Part shown: one piece after another, positions 1 to 10,300 of the stretch
Numbering within the stretch: the first letter of the stretch is position 1
How the letters are laid out: each line of letters opens with the position of its first letter
Assembly (NCBI GenBank): GCA_016745215.1
Contig: CP050890.1
Coordinates: 930,001-994,000 of the forward strand
Direction: 5' to 3'
Source of the DNA: Thiohalocapsa sp. PB-PSB1
Lineage (GTDB): Bacteria > Pseudomonadota > Gammaproteobacteria > Chromatiales > Chromatiaceae
Length of the DNA stretch: 64,000 nt
Notes under the pieces: generated by a model
The model's input: the letters and a program-made list of their open reading frames with translations, nothing else
Told to the model about the DNA's origin: nothing
The model's database searches: none
Program-made: the position numbers and the translations under genes

Positions 1-3000
1 TGCCGCAGATCGAATTGCCCATAAGCATCGACATTGGTCGCGTGCTGATCGAACGGCTCAGTTTCAATCAGAGCGATGCACCGCCGGCAGCTGCGATCCG
101 CTTGCAACGTGCCGAGCTTTCCGCCAGCGTCCTTGGTGACCGGGTCGATTTGCGCCGGCTCGATGTTCGTATGGCGCAGCCGGAGGCTATCTTGGATGCG
201 ACCGGTAGCGCCCGCCTGACTGCTCACTATCCACTCGATCTGAATCTAAGCTGGCAATTCAAGCAGGCGCCTGCCCTGGAATTGCGCGGCCAGGGCAGGA
301 TCGGCGGCGATCTCGCGGCGCTCCAGATCAATCACCGCCTCTCCGGTTCCATCGATGCCGAGTTGCAGGCCCAGGTCCGCGAACTCGTGCAAGCGCCAGC
401 CTGGGATGGCAACATCCGCATCGATCAGGTGAGTCTGCCGGAAATTGTCGCCGATGCACCAGCCGTTGAATTGACCGCGGAACTCGATACCCAAGGCAAT
501 CTGGATGATGCCCGTGTCACCGGTAGCCTTGCTGGCCGTGCACCGGATCTGCCGGACTTTGGCGCGCTGCACGCGGAGCTGGATCTAGGTTGGGCTGCAA
601 AGATCCTCGCCATTCGTGCCTTACAGCTCGCGCAGAGCGAGTCGGATGCCCTGATCGACCTGAACGGTAGGCTTGATCTCAACGGCCAGCAGCCAGCTTT
701 CGAGCTGAATGGCGTGTGGCAAAGCCTGCGCTGGCCTTTGGTCGGTGTGCCGTTGGTCGAAATGCCGCGCGGTACGCTCGATCTGAACGGCGATCTCGAC
801 GCTTTTAGCTATCAGATGAACTTTGACGCGCGCGGCGAGCAAATTCCAGAAACCAGCCTGACGCTGACTGGCAGTGGCGACCATGCTGGCACAGAGCTGC
901 AAAGCCTGCTGATCGAGACCCTGGGCGGGCGTATTGAGGCCAAAGGTCGCGCCCTATGGGCGCCGGCGGTGACATGGGATCTGGCGCTGAATGCAAACGC
1001 GATCGACCCGGGCCTGCAATACCCCGGTCTGGATGGCAAGCTTGCATTGAAGGCAGAGAGCCGGGGCGGGCTTGACGCTGGTTTTCGCTACCAACTCAAG
1101 CTCAATGGCGAGCTCACGGCTTATCCGCCGGCGGTCGTTACCCTGTCCGGCCAGGGCAGTATGGAGAGCGCCGAGCTGGAATCCCTCACCATTGAGACCC
1201 TCAATGGCCTGATCCAGGGTAAGGGGCAGGTCTCCTGGACACCGGATCTCAGCTGGAAGGTCCAACTACAAGCCAACGATCTCAACCCGGGTAGCTGGAA
1301 TCAGGATCTGGAAGGCCGCATCGTTTTCGCTCTCGACAGTGACGGCGGATTGCAGCAAGGTTTCGCCTATTCCGCCAAGGGCAGCGCTGCGCTCACCGCC
1401 TATCCGCCGGTGGTATTGGACATCGCCGGCACCGGCACTGCCGATGCCACGCGCATCGAAACTCTGTTAGTCGAGCTGCTGGGCGGCCGCATTAATGGCA
1501 CGGCTCAGATCGGCTGGGCGCCGGAGTTGAACTGGAATACGACCCTGACATTGACGGAGATCGATCCCGGCAAATTGGCAGCCGATTGGCCTGGGCGCAT
1601 CGGCGGCCGAATCGAAAGCAGTGGCAAGCTCACCGATAGCGGGCCAGATCTGAACGCACGCATCAGCGACTTGGGCGGTGAACTGCGTGGCTATCCTGTG
1701 CGTGTCAACGCAGACAGCACGATGCGCGAGGGCAGCCTGGAACTCCGGCGACTGCAAGCCAATTCCGGCGCAACGCGTTTGAGTGCTGACGGGCGCATCG
1801 AGGGTCTGGGGCCAGCCGATGGCCAATCGCCAAGCGCGCAACCGCCACGACCGCTGGATTTCCGATTCGATTTCAACTCACCCGATCTCGGCAGCCTGCT
1901 GCCGAATGCCAAGGGCCGGCTTTCCGCGAACGGCAGTATCGGTGGCAATCTCGAGGCTCCGGCGCTGAGGTTGAACCTAGATGGCCGCGATGTGGGATTG
2001 GCGGCGCAGGGCATCGAACAGATTTCTGGAAGCGCTTCCATCGGGCTTGGCGAAAGCGCTGCCTTTATGATCGACATCGATGGAGCCAATCTGATCGCCG
2101 CAGGCCAGCGCTTTGAAGCACTGCGAGTAGATGGGCGTGGCAGCATGGCCTCGCACCAGCTCGATGCGAGGATTGATGGCAATCTGGTTTCTGCGCAATT
2201 CAGCGCCGATGGTGGCCTGAGCGATACCGGTGCCTACCGCGGGGGGCTCGACAAGCTGGCGCTGAGCAGCACCGAGTTCGGTAACTGGAGCCTACAGCGG
2301 CCAGCTCGCTACAGCATCGATCAGGGCCGCATCTCGGCCGGGCCGTTGTGCATCGGTAATAACAAAGAATCCGGCGGTTGTATTGAATTTCAACAACAGC
2401 GGCCGGGTACTTTCGATGCAACGCTGGATATTCCTCGCATCGGCCTGGAGATCCTAAACCCTTTATTGCCGGAATTGACAGTGCTGAACGGCTTTGTACG
2501 GGCTGATGCCAGATTCCGTGGCCAGGCCAATGTCATTACCGGCAGCGCGCGGGTGCAATTGCCCACCGGCGAACTCCAGGTCGCGCTTGAAGATGCCAAA
2601 GACAAATTGGTCTTTTCGGGCAGCGGCGCTGAACTGCGCCTGCAGCCATCCAGCCTGGAGGCTGCGTTGAGATTGCCGTTGCAAGGCGTCGGTCGGGTTG
2701 ACGGCAAAGTTTCCGTTCCAGGCTTCGGTGTACCAGGTGGCGCTGATCCCAGTTTGCGCGGTGGGCTCGACATCCGGCTGACAAACCTTGCGCGCATCTC
2801 CAATCTGATGCCTGATATCACTAACGTGACCGGTGGCATCGACGGCGACATCGACCTCGCCGGCAGTCTAGGCAAACCGGAAATCCGTGCTAGCCTGGTG
2901 TTGCGGCAGATCGGTTTGCAGATGCCGCTGATCGGACTCAAGGTATCCGAGACCAACGTGACCATCGAGTCGCGTGCCGCAGACGCGCTGACGATTAGCG

Positions 3001-3917
3001 GCAGCAGCCTGATCGGTGGCGGCCGGCTCAATCTCAATGGCAATGCCAACCTGACCGACTCGGGTATCAATGCCAAGGTCGGCGTCTCCGGCACGCGCCT
3101 GAAAGTGGCGGACACAAAGGAATATTTTGCGCTGGTTTCGTTGGATATTCAGGCTGGCGTCGGGCCTGGCGGAGGTGCTGTCAAGGGTGAAATTTCGATA
3201 CCCGAAGCGCGTATCATACCGAGTACCATCAGCGCTGGTGCGATTCAGCCGTCACCGGATGTAGTCACCGAATCGGTCGAGCAAAAAGACGCTCTGCCGT
3301 TGCATATCGACCTGTTGGCCAAGCTAGGAGACGCGGTCAGTATCGATGCCTTCGGCCTGCGCACAAAGCTGCGCGGCAGTGTGCGCGTGCTGAAATTACC
3401 AAACAGAGAACTGGTCGGTGACGGCCAACTCGAGGTCGTCGATGGCAGCTATCGTGTCTCCATACCTGGCATGGGATTGGTCGCGTCGATCGGTAAGCCG
3501 CTGACCATTGAGCAGGGCATCATCGTCTTTGCCAAGACACCCCTCGACAATCCGGGCATGATTCTGAATGCGCAGCGCGAGGGTGGCGATGTGACCGCGG
3601 GCGTACGCGTACTCGGTACCCTGCAGAATCCGAAACTGGCCTTTTTCTCGGAGTCTGACCCGAATTTGACCCAAGCGGAAATCACCAAATATCTAGTCAC
3701 CGGAATACCACCCAAGCGCAATGCCGCGGATGACGATCGTGCATTGTCGGTGGGTACCTATGTGGCGCCAAAATTGTTCATGGAATATGAAAGCAGCATT
3801 GGCGACCAGGCCGACAAGGTCAAAATGCGTTATGAACTGACCAAACGCATCGAACTACAGACCGAATCCAGTAGTGAAGGCCAGGGAGCGGATATCTTCT
3901 TCAAGTTCGAGAACTAG
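1..3917 (+). CDS. tamB: TamB, translocation and assembly module (5' end outside window)
   Basis: The frame is open to the left edge, so the true start and the N-terminal signal-anchor lie outside; about 1300 residues are visible. The composition is that of a long beta-helical AsmA/TamB protein: alternating short hydrophobic and polar segments rich in G, D, L and N. The last ~350 residues form the conserved TamB (DUF490) C-terminal domain, ending in F-K-F-E-N as expected of a beta-signal-like tail. TamB is anchored in the inner membrane, spans the periplasm, and works with the outer-membrane protein TamA in autotransporter assembly or phospholipid movement. A block starting near 0.85 kb repeats with a ~280-nt period three times (LTAYPP and ETLxGxIxGxGxxxWxP motifs). 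TamA is expected upstream. The family call is firm; the length of the missing part is unknown. Confidence 0.9.
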   Translation, partial: PQIELPISIDIGRVLIERLSFNQSDAPPAAAIRLQRAELSASVLGDRVDLRRLDVRMAQPEAILDATGSARLTAHYPLDLNLSWQFKQAPALELRGQGRIGGDLAALQINHRLSGSIDAELQAQVRELVQAPAWDGNIRIDQVSLPEIVADAPAVELTAELDTQGNLDDARVTGSLAGRAPDLPDFGALHAELDLGWAAKILAIRALQLAQSESDALIDLNGRLDLNGQQPAFELNGVWQSLRWPLVGVPLVEMPRGTLDLNGDLDAFSYQMNFDARGEQIPETSLTLTGSGDHAGTELQSLLIETLGGRIEAKGRALWAPAVTWDLALNANAIDPGLQYPGLDGKLALKAESRGGLDAGFRYQLKLNGELTAYPPAVVTLSGQGSMESAELESLTIETLNGLIQGKGQVSWTPDLSWKVQLQANDLNPGSWNQDLEGRIVFALDSDGGLQQGFAYSAKGSAALTAYPPVVLDIAGTGTADATRIETLLVELLGGRINGTAQIGWAPELNWNTTLTLTEIDPGKLAADWPGRIGGRIESSGKLTDSGPDLNARISDLGGELRGYPVRVNADSTMREGSLELRRLQANSGATRLSADGRIEGLGPADGQSPSAQPPRPLDFRFDFNSPDLGSLLPNAKGRLSANGSIGGNLEAPALRLNLDGRDVGLAAQGIEQISGSASIGLGESAAFMIDIDGANLIAAGQRFEALRVDGRGSMASHQLDARIDGNLVSAQFSADGGLSDTGAYRGGLDKLALSSTEFGNWSLQRPARYSIDQGRISAGPLCIGNNKESGGCIEFQQQRPGTFDATLDIPRIGLEILNPLLPELTVLNGFVRADARFRGQANVITGSARVQLPTGELQVALEDAKDKLVFSGSGAELRLQPSSLEAALRLPLQGVGRVDGKVSVPGFGVPGGADPSLRGGLDIRLTNLARISNLMPDITNVTGGIDGDIDLAGSLGKPEIRASLVLRQIGLQMPLIGLKVSETNVTIESRAADALTISGSSLIGGGRLNLNGNANLTDSGINAKVGVSGTRLKVADTKEYFALVSLDIQAGVGPGGGAVKGEISIPEARIIPSTISAGAIQPSPDVVTESVEQKDALPLHIDLLAKLGDAVSIDAFGLRTKLRGSVRVLKLPNRELVGDGQLEVVDGSYRVSIPGMGLVASIGKPLTIEQGIIVFAKTPLDNPGMILNAQREGGDVTAGVRVLGTLQNPKLAFFSESDPNLTQAEITKYLVTGIPPKRNAADDDRALSVGTYVAPKLFMEYESSIGDQADKVKMRYELTKRIELQTESSSEGQGADIFFKFEN

Positions 3918-3947
3918 TGTTGACAAAGATTCCCAATTGCCCGCGAG

Positions 3948-5501
3948 GTGCGTACCGTGCAATTTTCAAAGTCGGACATCCATTCGCTTCCGTACGCGCT
4001 GTATAGCGCCGAACAGGTGCGCGCCCTTGACCGCAATGCCATCGAACAGCACGCAATTCCCGGCTATGAATTGATGCAACGCGCCGGGCTCGCTGCGTTC
4101 CGGCATCTGTGCACCTGCTGGCCCAAGGCGCGGCGTCTGCTGGTGTTGGCCGGCGCCGGTAACAACGGCGGCGACGGCTATGTCATGGCCCGATTGGCCC
4201 AGGAGCAGGGCTGGCCAGTGCGTTTGCAGAGCCTTGGCGATCATTCGGCATTACATGGCGAGGCGGCCGAAGCGGCGGCGGCTTTTGTCGCGGCTGGCGG
4301 CGCCGTGGAGCCGTTTCGGCGGTTGCCGCCGGATGTCGATCTGATTGTCGATGCCTTACTGGGTACTGGGCTGGAACGACCGGTGACCGGTATTTGGGAT
4401 CAGGCGATTGCCCAGATCAATGCTTCGCCAGCGCCGGTGCTAGCCGTTGACATCCCCTCCGGCCTGCATGCGGATACCGGTCGCGTGCTTGGCAATGCGG
4501 TGCGGGCGGATCTAACCGTGAGTTTTATCGGCTTGAAGCAAGGTATGTTTACCGCGCGTGGGCCGGATCATTGTGGTCTGATCCGCTTCGAATCCCTGCG
4601 TGTACCAGGCGCCGTGTATGCTAGCCAGATTCTGTCCGCCCGGCGGCTGGATTGGGCCAAGGAGCGCGAGCTGTTACCGCCCCGTTGGCGTTCTGCCCAC
4701 AAGGGCGACTGCGGTCATGTGATGGTGATTGGCGGTGCCCCGGGAATGTCTGGCGCGGCACGTCTGGCTGGTGAGGCGGCATTGCGCGCCGGTGCCGGAC
4801 TGGTGACCGTCGTCACCCATCCGGACCATGCGGCATGGCTGAATCTGAATTGTCCAGAACTCATGGTGCGGGCGCTTGCCGATGCCTCCGCGCTGCATAC
4901 CGATGCCGTATTAGCCCAGGTCGCTAGCCGCGCAGACGTGATTGCTCTTGGTCCAGGTCTAGGGCAGAGCGCCTGGTCGCGGGAATGCTTTGAGCAGGCA
5001 ATGGCGCTGAATAAGCCCATGGTAGTGGATGCCGACGCGTTGAATCTGCTGGCTGCCGCGCCGCGCCAGTCAGCAGACTGGGTGCTGACCCCACATCCTG
5101 GCGAGGCGGCGCGGCTGCTGGCTTGTACCATCGAGCAGATCGAGCAAGATCGCTTTGCCGCGGTGCAGGCATTACAACGGCGCTTTGACGGGGTTGCGGT
5201 ACTCAAGGGCGCAGGCACACTGATTCGTGGTCCCGGGCATCGCCCCATCGGACTATGTAGCGATGGCAATCCCGGCATGGCCAGTGCCGGCATGGGGGAT
5301 ACGCTGACGGGTATCATCGCTGCGTTGCTGGCGCAAGGGCAGCGGATGGGGCTAGCGCCGGAGCAGGCCGCTAGCGCCGCTGTCTGCCTGCATGCTGCTG
5401 CTGGCGATCAAGCGGCTTTGCACGGCCAGCGCGGGCTGCTGGCCAGCGATCTGATCGCGGCATTGCGCGCCACGCTGGCACAGGCTGAGGAGGGCGCTTG
5501 A
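3948..5501 (+). CDS. nnrD: Bifunctional NAD(P)H-hydrate epimerase / ADP-dependent NAD(P)H-hydrate dehydratase
   Basis: This repairs damaged (hydrated) NADH and NADPH in the cytoplasm. The N-terminal half (about residues 15-225) is the YjeF_N epimerase, with GNNGGDGY near residue 70. The C-terminal half (about 235-510) is the ribokinase-like dehydratase, with TPHPGEAARLL near 380 and NPGMASAGMGDTLTG near 440-455, which carries the catalytic Asp. At 517 residues it matches the full two-domain form. The start is a GTG with a weak ribosome-binding site; a second in-frame GTG lies three codons on. The last 4 nt overlap tsaE, so translation is probably coupled, as in the usual nnrD-tsaE-amiB-mutL order of gammaproteobacteria. 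Confidence 0.95.
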   Translation: MRTVQFSKSDIHSLPYALYSAEQVRALDRNAIEQHAIPGYELMQRAGLAAFRHLCTCWPKARRLLVLAGAGNNGGDGYVMARLAQEQGWPVRLQSLGDHSALHGEAAEAAAAFVAAGGAVEPFRRLPPDVDLIVDALLGTGLERPVTGIWDQAIAQINASPAPVLAVDIPSGLHADTGRVLGNAVRADLTVSFIGLKQGMFTARGPDHCGLIRFESLRVPGAVYASQILSARRLDWAKERELLPPRWRSAHKGDCGHVMVIGGAPGMSGAARLAGEAALRAGAGLVTVVTHPDHAAWLNLNCPELMVRALADASALHTDAVLAQVASRADVIALGPGLGQSAWSRECFEQAMALNKPMVVDADALNLLAAAPRQSADWVLTPHPGEAARLLACTIEQIEQDRFAAVQALQRRFDGVAVLKGAGTLIRGPGHRPIGLCSDGNPGMASAGMGDTLTGIIAALLAQGQRMGLAPEQAASAAVCLHAAAGDQAALHGQRGLLASDLIAALRATLAQAEEGA

Positions 5502-5986
5502 TGCACGGCTTCTACCTGGCATCGGAAGCGGCACAGCTCGATTGCGGTCGGACCCTCGCGGAGCGCTTGCGCGGACAAAGCGGCCTGGTCTTTTTGCGTG
5601 GCGATCTGGGCGTCGGCAAGACCACCTTGGTGCGTGGATTGTTGCGTGGTCTCGGCTACCCGGGTGCGGTGCGCAGCCCCAGCTATACGTTGATCGAACC
5701 CTACGAAATCGGTGGTCAACAGATTTATCATCTGGACTTGTATCGCCTCGGCGATGCGGAGGAGCTGGAGTACCTAGGGCTGCGCGATTTGCTCGATGGC
5801 GAGGCATTATTGCTGGTGGAATGGCCGGAACGCGGTGCCGGTGTGCTGCCATGCCCGGATCTGATTATCGATCTGGAGCATGCGCCACCCGGGCGTCAGT
5901 TGCGCTGGTTGGCGCAGGGTGATTGGGCGTCGCTGTTACGGAATCCGCCCCTGTGGTCAGGAAAATTCGCAACCAGCATTGGGTAA
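5498..5986 (+). CDS. tsaE: tRNA threonylcarbamoyladenosine biosynthesis ATPase TsaE
   Basis: TsaE is the ATPase partner of TsaB-TsaD in forming t6A at position 37 of ANN-decoding tRNAs. The Walker A motif GDLGVGKTT is near residue 35, followed by RSPSYTLIEPY and HLDLYRL, and by the VEWPERG motif near residue 108. The length of 162 residues is normal. The ATG overlaps the stop of nnrD (ATGA). The usual next gene, amiB, is displaced by 4.6 kb because an oppositely oriented gene pair lies between them. Confidence 0.95.
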   Translation: MMHGFYLASEAAQLDCGRTLAERLRGQSGLVFLRGDLGVGKTTLVRGLLRGLGYPGAVRSPSYTLIEPYEIGGQQIYHLDLYRLGDAEELEYLGLRDLLDGEALLLVEWPERGAGVLPCPDLIIDLEHAPPGRQLRWLAQGDWASLLRNPPLWSGKFATSIG

Positions 5987-6140
5987 ACCGATCTATAGCT
6001 AGTGTCGGTGACTCTATCGACGATCCGCACAGGCCGGTGGCGTCGTTGTTCAGTTGCGATTGATACCAGTGCAGCGGTGCGGATGTTCCGTACCGTTTCT
6101 GCTGTTTGTCGTAATCGTGATCGCTCATCGTGGATTATCA

Positions 6141-6209
6141 ATGACCACCACGATTACAACCATGACAACGACTGCAAACGGTGTCGCGACTTGTGCAGCA
6201 GAGCACTAG
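6141..6209 (+). other. Possible threonine-rich leader peptide ORF (orphan)
   Basis: In the 335-bp gap between tsaE and the convergent UspA gene, a 22-codon ORF starts MTTTITTMTTT and ends in TAG. Nine of its 22 codons are threonine, eight of them in the first eleven, a composition like that of the thrL attenuator peptide. However, no threonine-biosynthesis gene follows on this strand, only the antisense of the UspA gene, and only a weak CCCG/CGGG hairpin lies downstream (about 6221-6232). It may be a stranded remnant or chance. Nothing else was recognised in 5987-6321. Confidence 0.2.
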
Positions 6210-6321
6210 CCTTTGTGCTTTCCCGCGGTCGGGCTTTACAGGCTCCATGGATGCGGATCTGGGGCCTGGGAAGGCCGCACTATCTGACTGATCATCGCGG
6301 CCTACCCTTCTCCTCTGGATC

Positions 6322-7179
6322 TCAATGCAGCATGAACACGGGTATTTCAGCCGAGGTCAGCACATGTTCGGTGACGCCGCCGAAAATCATCTCGCGCAGG
6401 CGGCTGCGGCTGTAAGCGCCCACCACCAAGAGATTGACTTTATCCTCGGCAGCCGCCGCGAGCAGCGCTTCGCCAACATGCGGATCCTGTGCTTCCATGG
6501 TCTTCACCTGCGCATTGACGCCATGCCAACCGAGATACTTTACCAGATCCTCCGGTGTTGGCTCGGTGTGCTGGTGGCGCTGGCAACTATAGACGTAGAC
6601 AGCTTTGGCGCCCTGCAGATAGGCCATAGCGGTGGCAACAGCGTGTGCTGCTTCGGCGCTGCCGTTCCAGCCGATGCCGACCCGGGTGCCAATGGTTGGC
6701 TGCGGGCTTGGTGGCGCGATCAGCACCGGGCGCCCGGTGGATTTCAGCGCTGCCTCGGCAACCGCCGAGGGCGGCGCGACCGGGATCGGCCCCGGCAGCA
6801 CGATCAGGTCTGACAGCCGTCCGCGCACTGCCAGAATGCTGTCCTCCTGGCCGGCAATTTCTTGCCAGGCGGCGGATACACCGCCGCCAACCCGACTTTC
6901 AACGACAGGTATGTTGGCGCTTGCGCATGCGTGAGAGAAGAGCTGGTGCGCTTGTTCAGCTCGGATACTGCTGTTTTGCTCTGCTACCCTCAGGATTTCC
7001 TCGCGCATGTGTTTCGATAGTCCAAGGTTGGCCATGGACAGATGGTGGCGCGGATTGCGCAGCACGTAAAGGATGTCCAGGTGGGCTTCGAAACGTCGCG
7101 CGAGACCCAGTGCTGTCTCCAACACCGGACCCGGCGTATCGTTCTCGCATAAAGGCAGTAGGATGGTCTTTACCGGCAT
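6322..7179 (-). CDS. Universal stress protein, tandem-domain UspA family
   Basis: The 285 residues form two UspA-type alpha/beta domains: an N-terminal one (MPVKTILLPLCEND, about 1-140) that lacks a clear nucleotide-binding signature, and a C-terminal one (about 160-285). The latter has VGIGWNGSAEAAHA and the late GAYSRSRLREMIFGGVTEHVL region, which resembles the ATP-binding G-x2-G-x9-G(S/T) motif in degenerate form. Cytoplasmic; UspA proteins help survival under stress, but the ligand cannot be told here. It follows the reductase-rubrerythrin gene on the same strand after a ~130-bp gap, consistent with a small stress or redox unit set between tsaE and amiB. Confidence 0.85.
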   Translation of the reverse strand: MPVKTILLPLCENDTPGPVLETALGLARRFEAHLDILYVLRNPRHHLSMANLGLSKHMREEILRVAEQNSSIRAEQAHQLFSHACASANIPVVESRVGGGVSAAWQEIAGQEDSILAVRGRLSDLIVLPGPIPVAPPSAVAEAALKSTGRPVLIAPPSPQPTIGTRVGIGWNGSAEAAHAVATAMAYLQGAKAVYVYSCQRHQHTEPTPEDLVKYLGWHGVNAQVKTMEAQDPHVGEALLAAAAEDKVNLLVVGAYSRSRLREMIFGGVTEHVLTSAEIPVFMLH

Positions 7180-7309
7180 CGATCATAGTCCTCTAACAGA
7201 CCTCATCTCCAAGCTGAGGTCGAACATCACAACCAGCCTCTATTCTACAAGATTGCAGCATCCTTGCTGACCGGTGAAAAGCGCGCGGTTACTGCATTCG
7301 GTTGAATGG

Positions 7310-10300
7310 CTACTGACCGGCGGCTACGCCAAAAGTCATACCTGGCTTACCCATGTTCCAGCGCTCCAGCTCGGTCATCAGCATACCGATATGAGCATGT
7401 TCCTCGGCGCGCAGCATTTTCAGCACCTTACGCTCTTCTGATCCATGCTCCGTGGTGGCAAGGCGTTCGTCGACCTTCTCCAACGCGCGCTGTTCGAAGG
7501 CGATGGCGAGCCGCAGCAGGTTGAGGGGATCTTCTGGGTGCTGCTCGAAGTGCGCAAATTGCGCTGCTCGGGTGAGCTTGATCTCGGCCGAGTCGTCCGG
7601 CGGGGTGGTGTGAAAGCGCTTTGCCAACGTGGTCATCTGCGCATGTTCCAACTCGGCGAAATGGGTGAACATGGCGCGCAGGATCGGATCCTCGGCCTTG
7701 CTTGCCGCTCGGGAATAGAAGGCATGTGCACCGAGTTGGATCTCGAACGCGGCGCGCACCGTCGCGATTGCCGCGGCATTTTCCAGGGTTTCCGGTTCGA
7801 CCATCGAGAGCTTGCCGCCACAAAGCGCGCATCGGCCATAGGGCATCGCGATGCCTTCGCTGACCTTGCCGCAATCGTTGCATTCCCAGTGCACGGTCTG
7901 ATCGCCAAGATGAACTGGGGATTGTGTTTCTCCGAATCGATGCTCGGCTTCCAGCACCCGAGCGACTGCCTCCTCTGGCGGCTCTGGAAGATTGGGCAAT
8001 GGATGCGGAGGCACATACGCATCCACCTCCTCCCGCGTCGGAGGCCAGGCAGCGCAATTGCCTGACAGCCAACAGGCGATGGAGCGCGCCGCGCGGCGTC
8101 CCGCCCCCATGGCGAGGATGACTGTGGCACCTCCGGTGACAATGTCACCACCGGCGAATACCGCTCGCTTGGTGGTGGTCTGCAGTTTGTCGTCGGCGAC
8201 CACATAGCCCCATTTATTGCATCCCAGATCTGGCGTGGTTTCCGGAATAATCGGGTTAGCCTGGGTACCTAGCGCGATAATGACGGTATTACAGTCGATT
8301 TCGCTGATTTCCCCGGTACCCACCGGCCGACGACGTCCGCGCTCATCAGGTTCTCCGAGCTCCATCCGCTCGACCTTTAGGCCCGTGACATCGCCTGGTT
8401 CGTCGGTCAGCACCGCCACTGGCGAATGCAGGAAGAAAAATTCGATGCCCTCTTCTTTGGCATGGCGTAATTCTTCGTCCCGCGCCGTGGCTTCGGCCTC
8501 GGTTCTACGATAGACGCAGCGCACCCGCGGCACCCCCAAACGCTTGGCTACCCGTAGGCAGTCCATTGCAGTATTGCCAGCCCCGATCACAACCACGCTG
8601 TCGCCGAGCGCTACTGGCGTATCGCGGTAGGGGAACTGGTTGCCGCCCATCAAGTTGACCCGGGTCAGGAACTCGTTGGCGGAATAGACCTGGCCGGCGG
8701 ATTCACCTGGAATGCCGAGAAAGCTCGGTGCGCCAGCACCGACGCCGAGAAAGACTGCATCGAAGCCGCGCTCGGCGAGAAGTTGGTCAACGGTGAATGT
8801 CTTGCCGACCACCTTATTGGTTTCGAAGCGTACGCCCATGTCTCGCAAGGTTTTGACTTCGCGAGAGATGATCTCGCGTGGCAATCGGAACGACGGGATA
8901 CCGTATTGCAATACGCCGCCGATCACATGCAATGCCTCGAATACCGTCACCTCGGCGCCGCAGCGCACCAGATCTGCAGCCGCGGCCAGCCCAGCTGGTC
9001 CAGAGCCGACGATGGCCACGCGGCCGAGGCTCAGTTCGAATCGTGGTCGTTGCAGGACTTTTGGCTTGGCGTTGTCGCCAACAAAGCGCTCCAGGCGGCC
9101 GATGGCGACCGGTTCCATTTTTTTAATCAGCACGCACTGGCTTTCGCACTGGCTTTCCTGCGGACAAACGCGGCCGCAAATGGATGGGAATAGATTATTT
9201 TCGTTAATAACATCGCGGGCGCCATTGATATCGCGAACCAGTAGGTAGCGAATGAAGCGGGGGATATCGATCTGCACCGGGCAGCCGGCGATGCAGGTCG
9301 GATTCTTACATTGAATGCAGCGCTCGGCTTCTTCGATGGCGTCTTCGATAGAATAGCCCAGATTGACTTCCTTGAAGTTTGTCATGCGACTCTTTGCGGA
9401 GCGCTCCGGCATAGGCACCTGTTCTGGCAGCAGGGTTTTTAGTTTTTTATAGCTTCGCTTTTCTTCTTCGAACAAGATACGCTCGATGTCACATACATGC
9501 GAATAGTCCTCGTTAGCCTTGGCTTCCTGTGCTTTGAAGCGCCTTTGACGAGCGATTAGTTCAGGAAAATCAACCAGATGGCCGTCGAAATCCGGTCCTT
9601 CGACACACGCAAAGCGCACTTTGCCATCGACTGTGACGCGGCAGGAGCCGCACATGCCAGTTCCGTCGACCATAATCGCGTTCAGCGAAACCATGGTTTT
9701 GACTTTGAACGGTCGCGTGGTATTGGTACAGGCATGCATCATTGGCAATGGGCCGATGGCCACCACCAGGTCGGGCTTATCATTCTCTAACAGTTCCTGC
9801 AGCGCCTCGGTGACAAAACCTGGACGGCCATAGCTTCCATCGTCGGTGCAGACGATGAGATCATCGGCATAGCGTTCGAAACGCTCGAGCCAGAACATCA
9901 GGTCGCGATTGCGGAAGCCAACAATCGCGGTCACGCGGTTGCCAGCCTCTTTAAAAGCACGTAGCTGCGGATAAATCGGTGCGATGCCTAACCCGCCACC
10001 TACTAATACCACATGACCCAGGTTAGAAATGTGTTGTGGACGACCCACCGGACCGACAAAATCCTTGAACGTATCGCCAGTCGAGTAGTGTGTCATCATT
10101 TCCTTGGTGGTCTTGCCTAATGCCTGGATGACCATCGTGATGGTGCCCGCCTCCCGGTCATAATCGGCGACCGTGAGAGGGATGCGCTCGCTTCCCTCGT
10201 GCAAGCGCAGCATGACGAACTGGCCGGGCTGTGCGGCATTGGCGACATCCGGCGCGTGTACGTCCCATTGGAACACGACGTCGGAGAGTTTCTCTTGATG

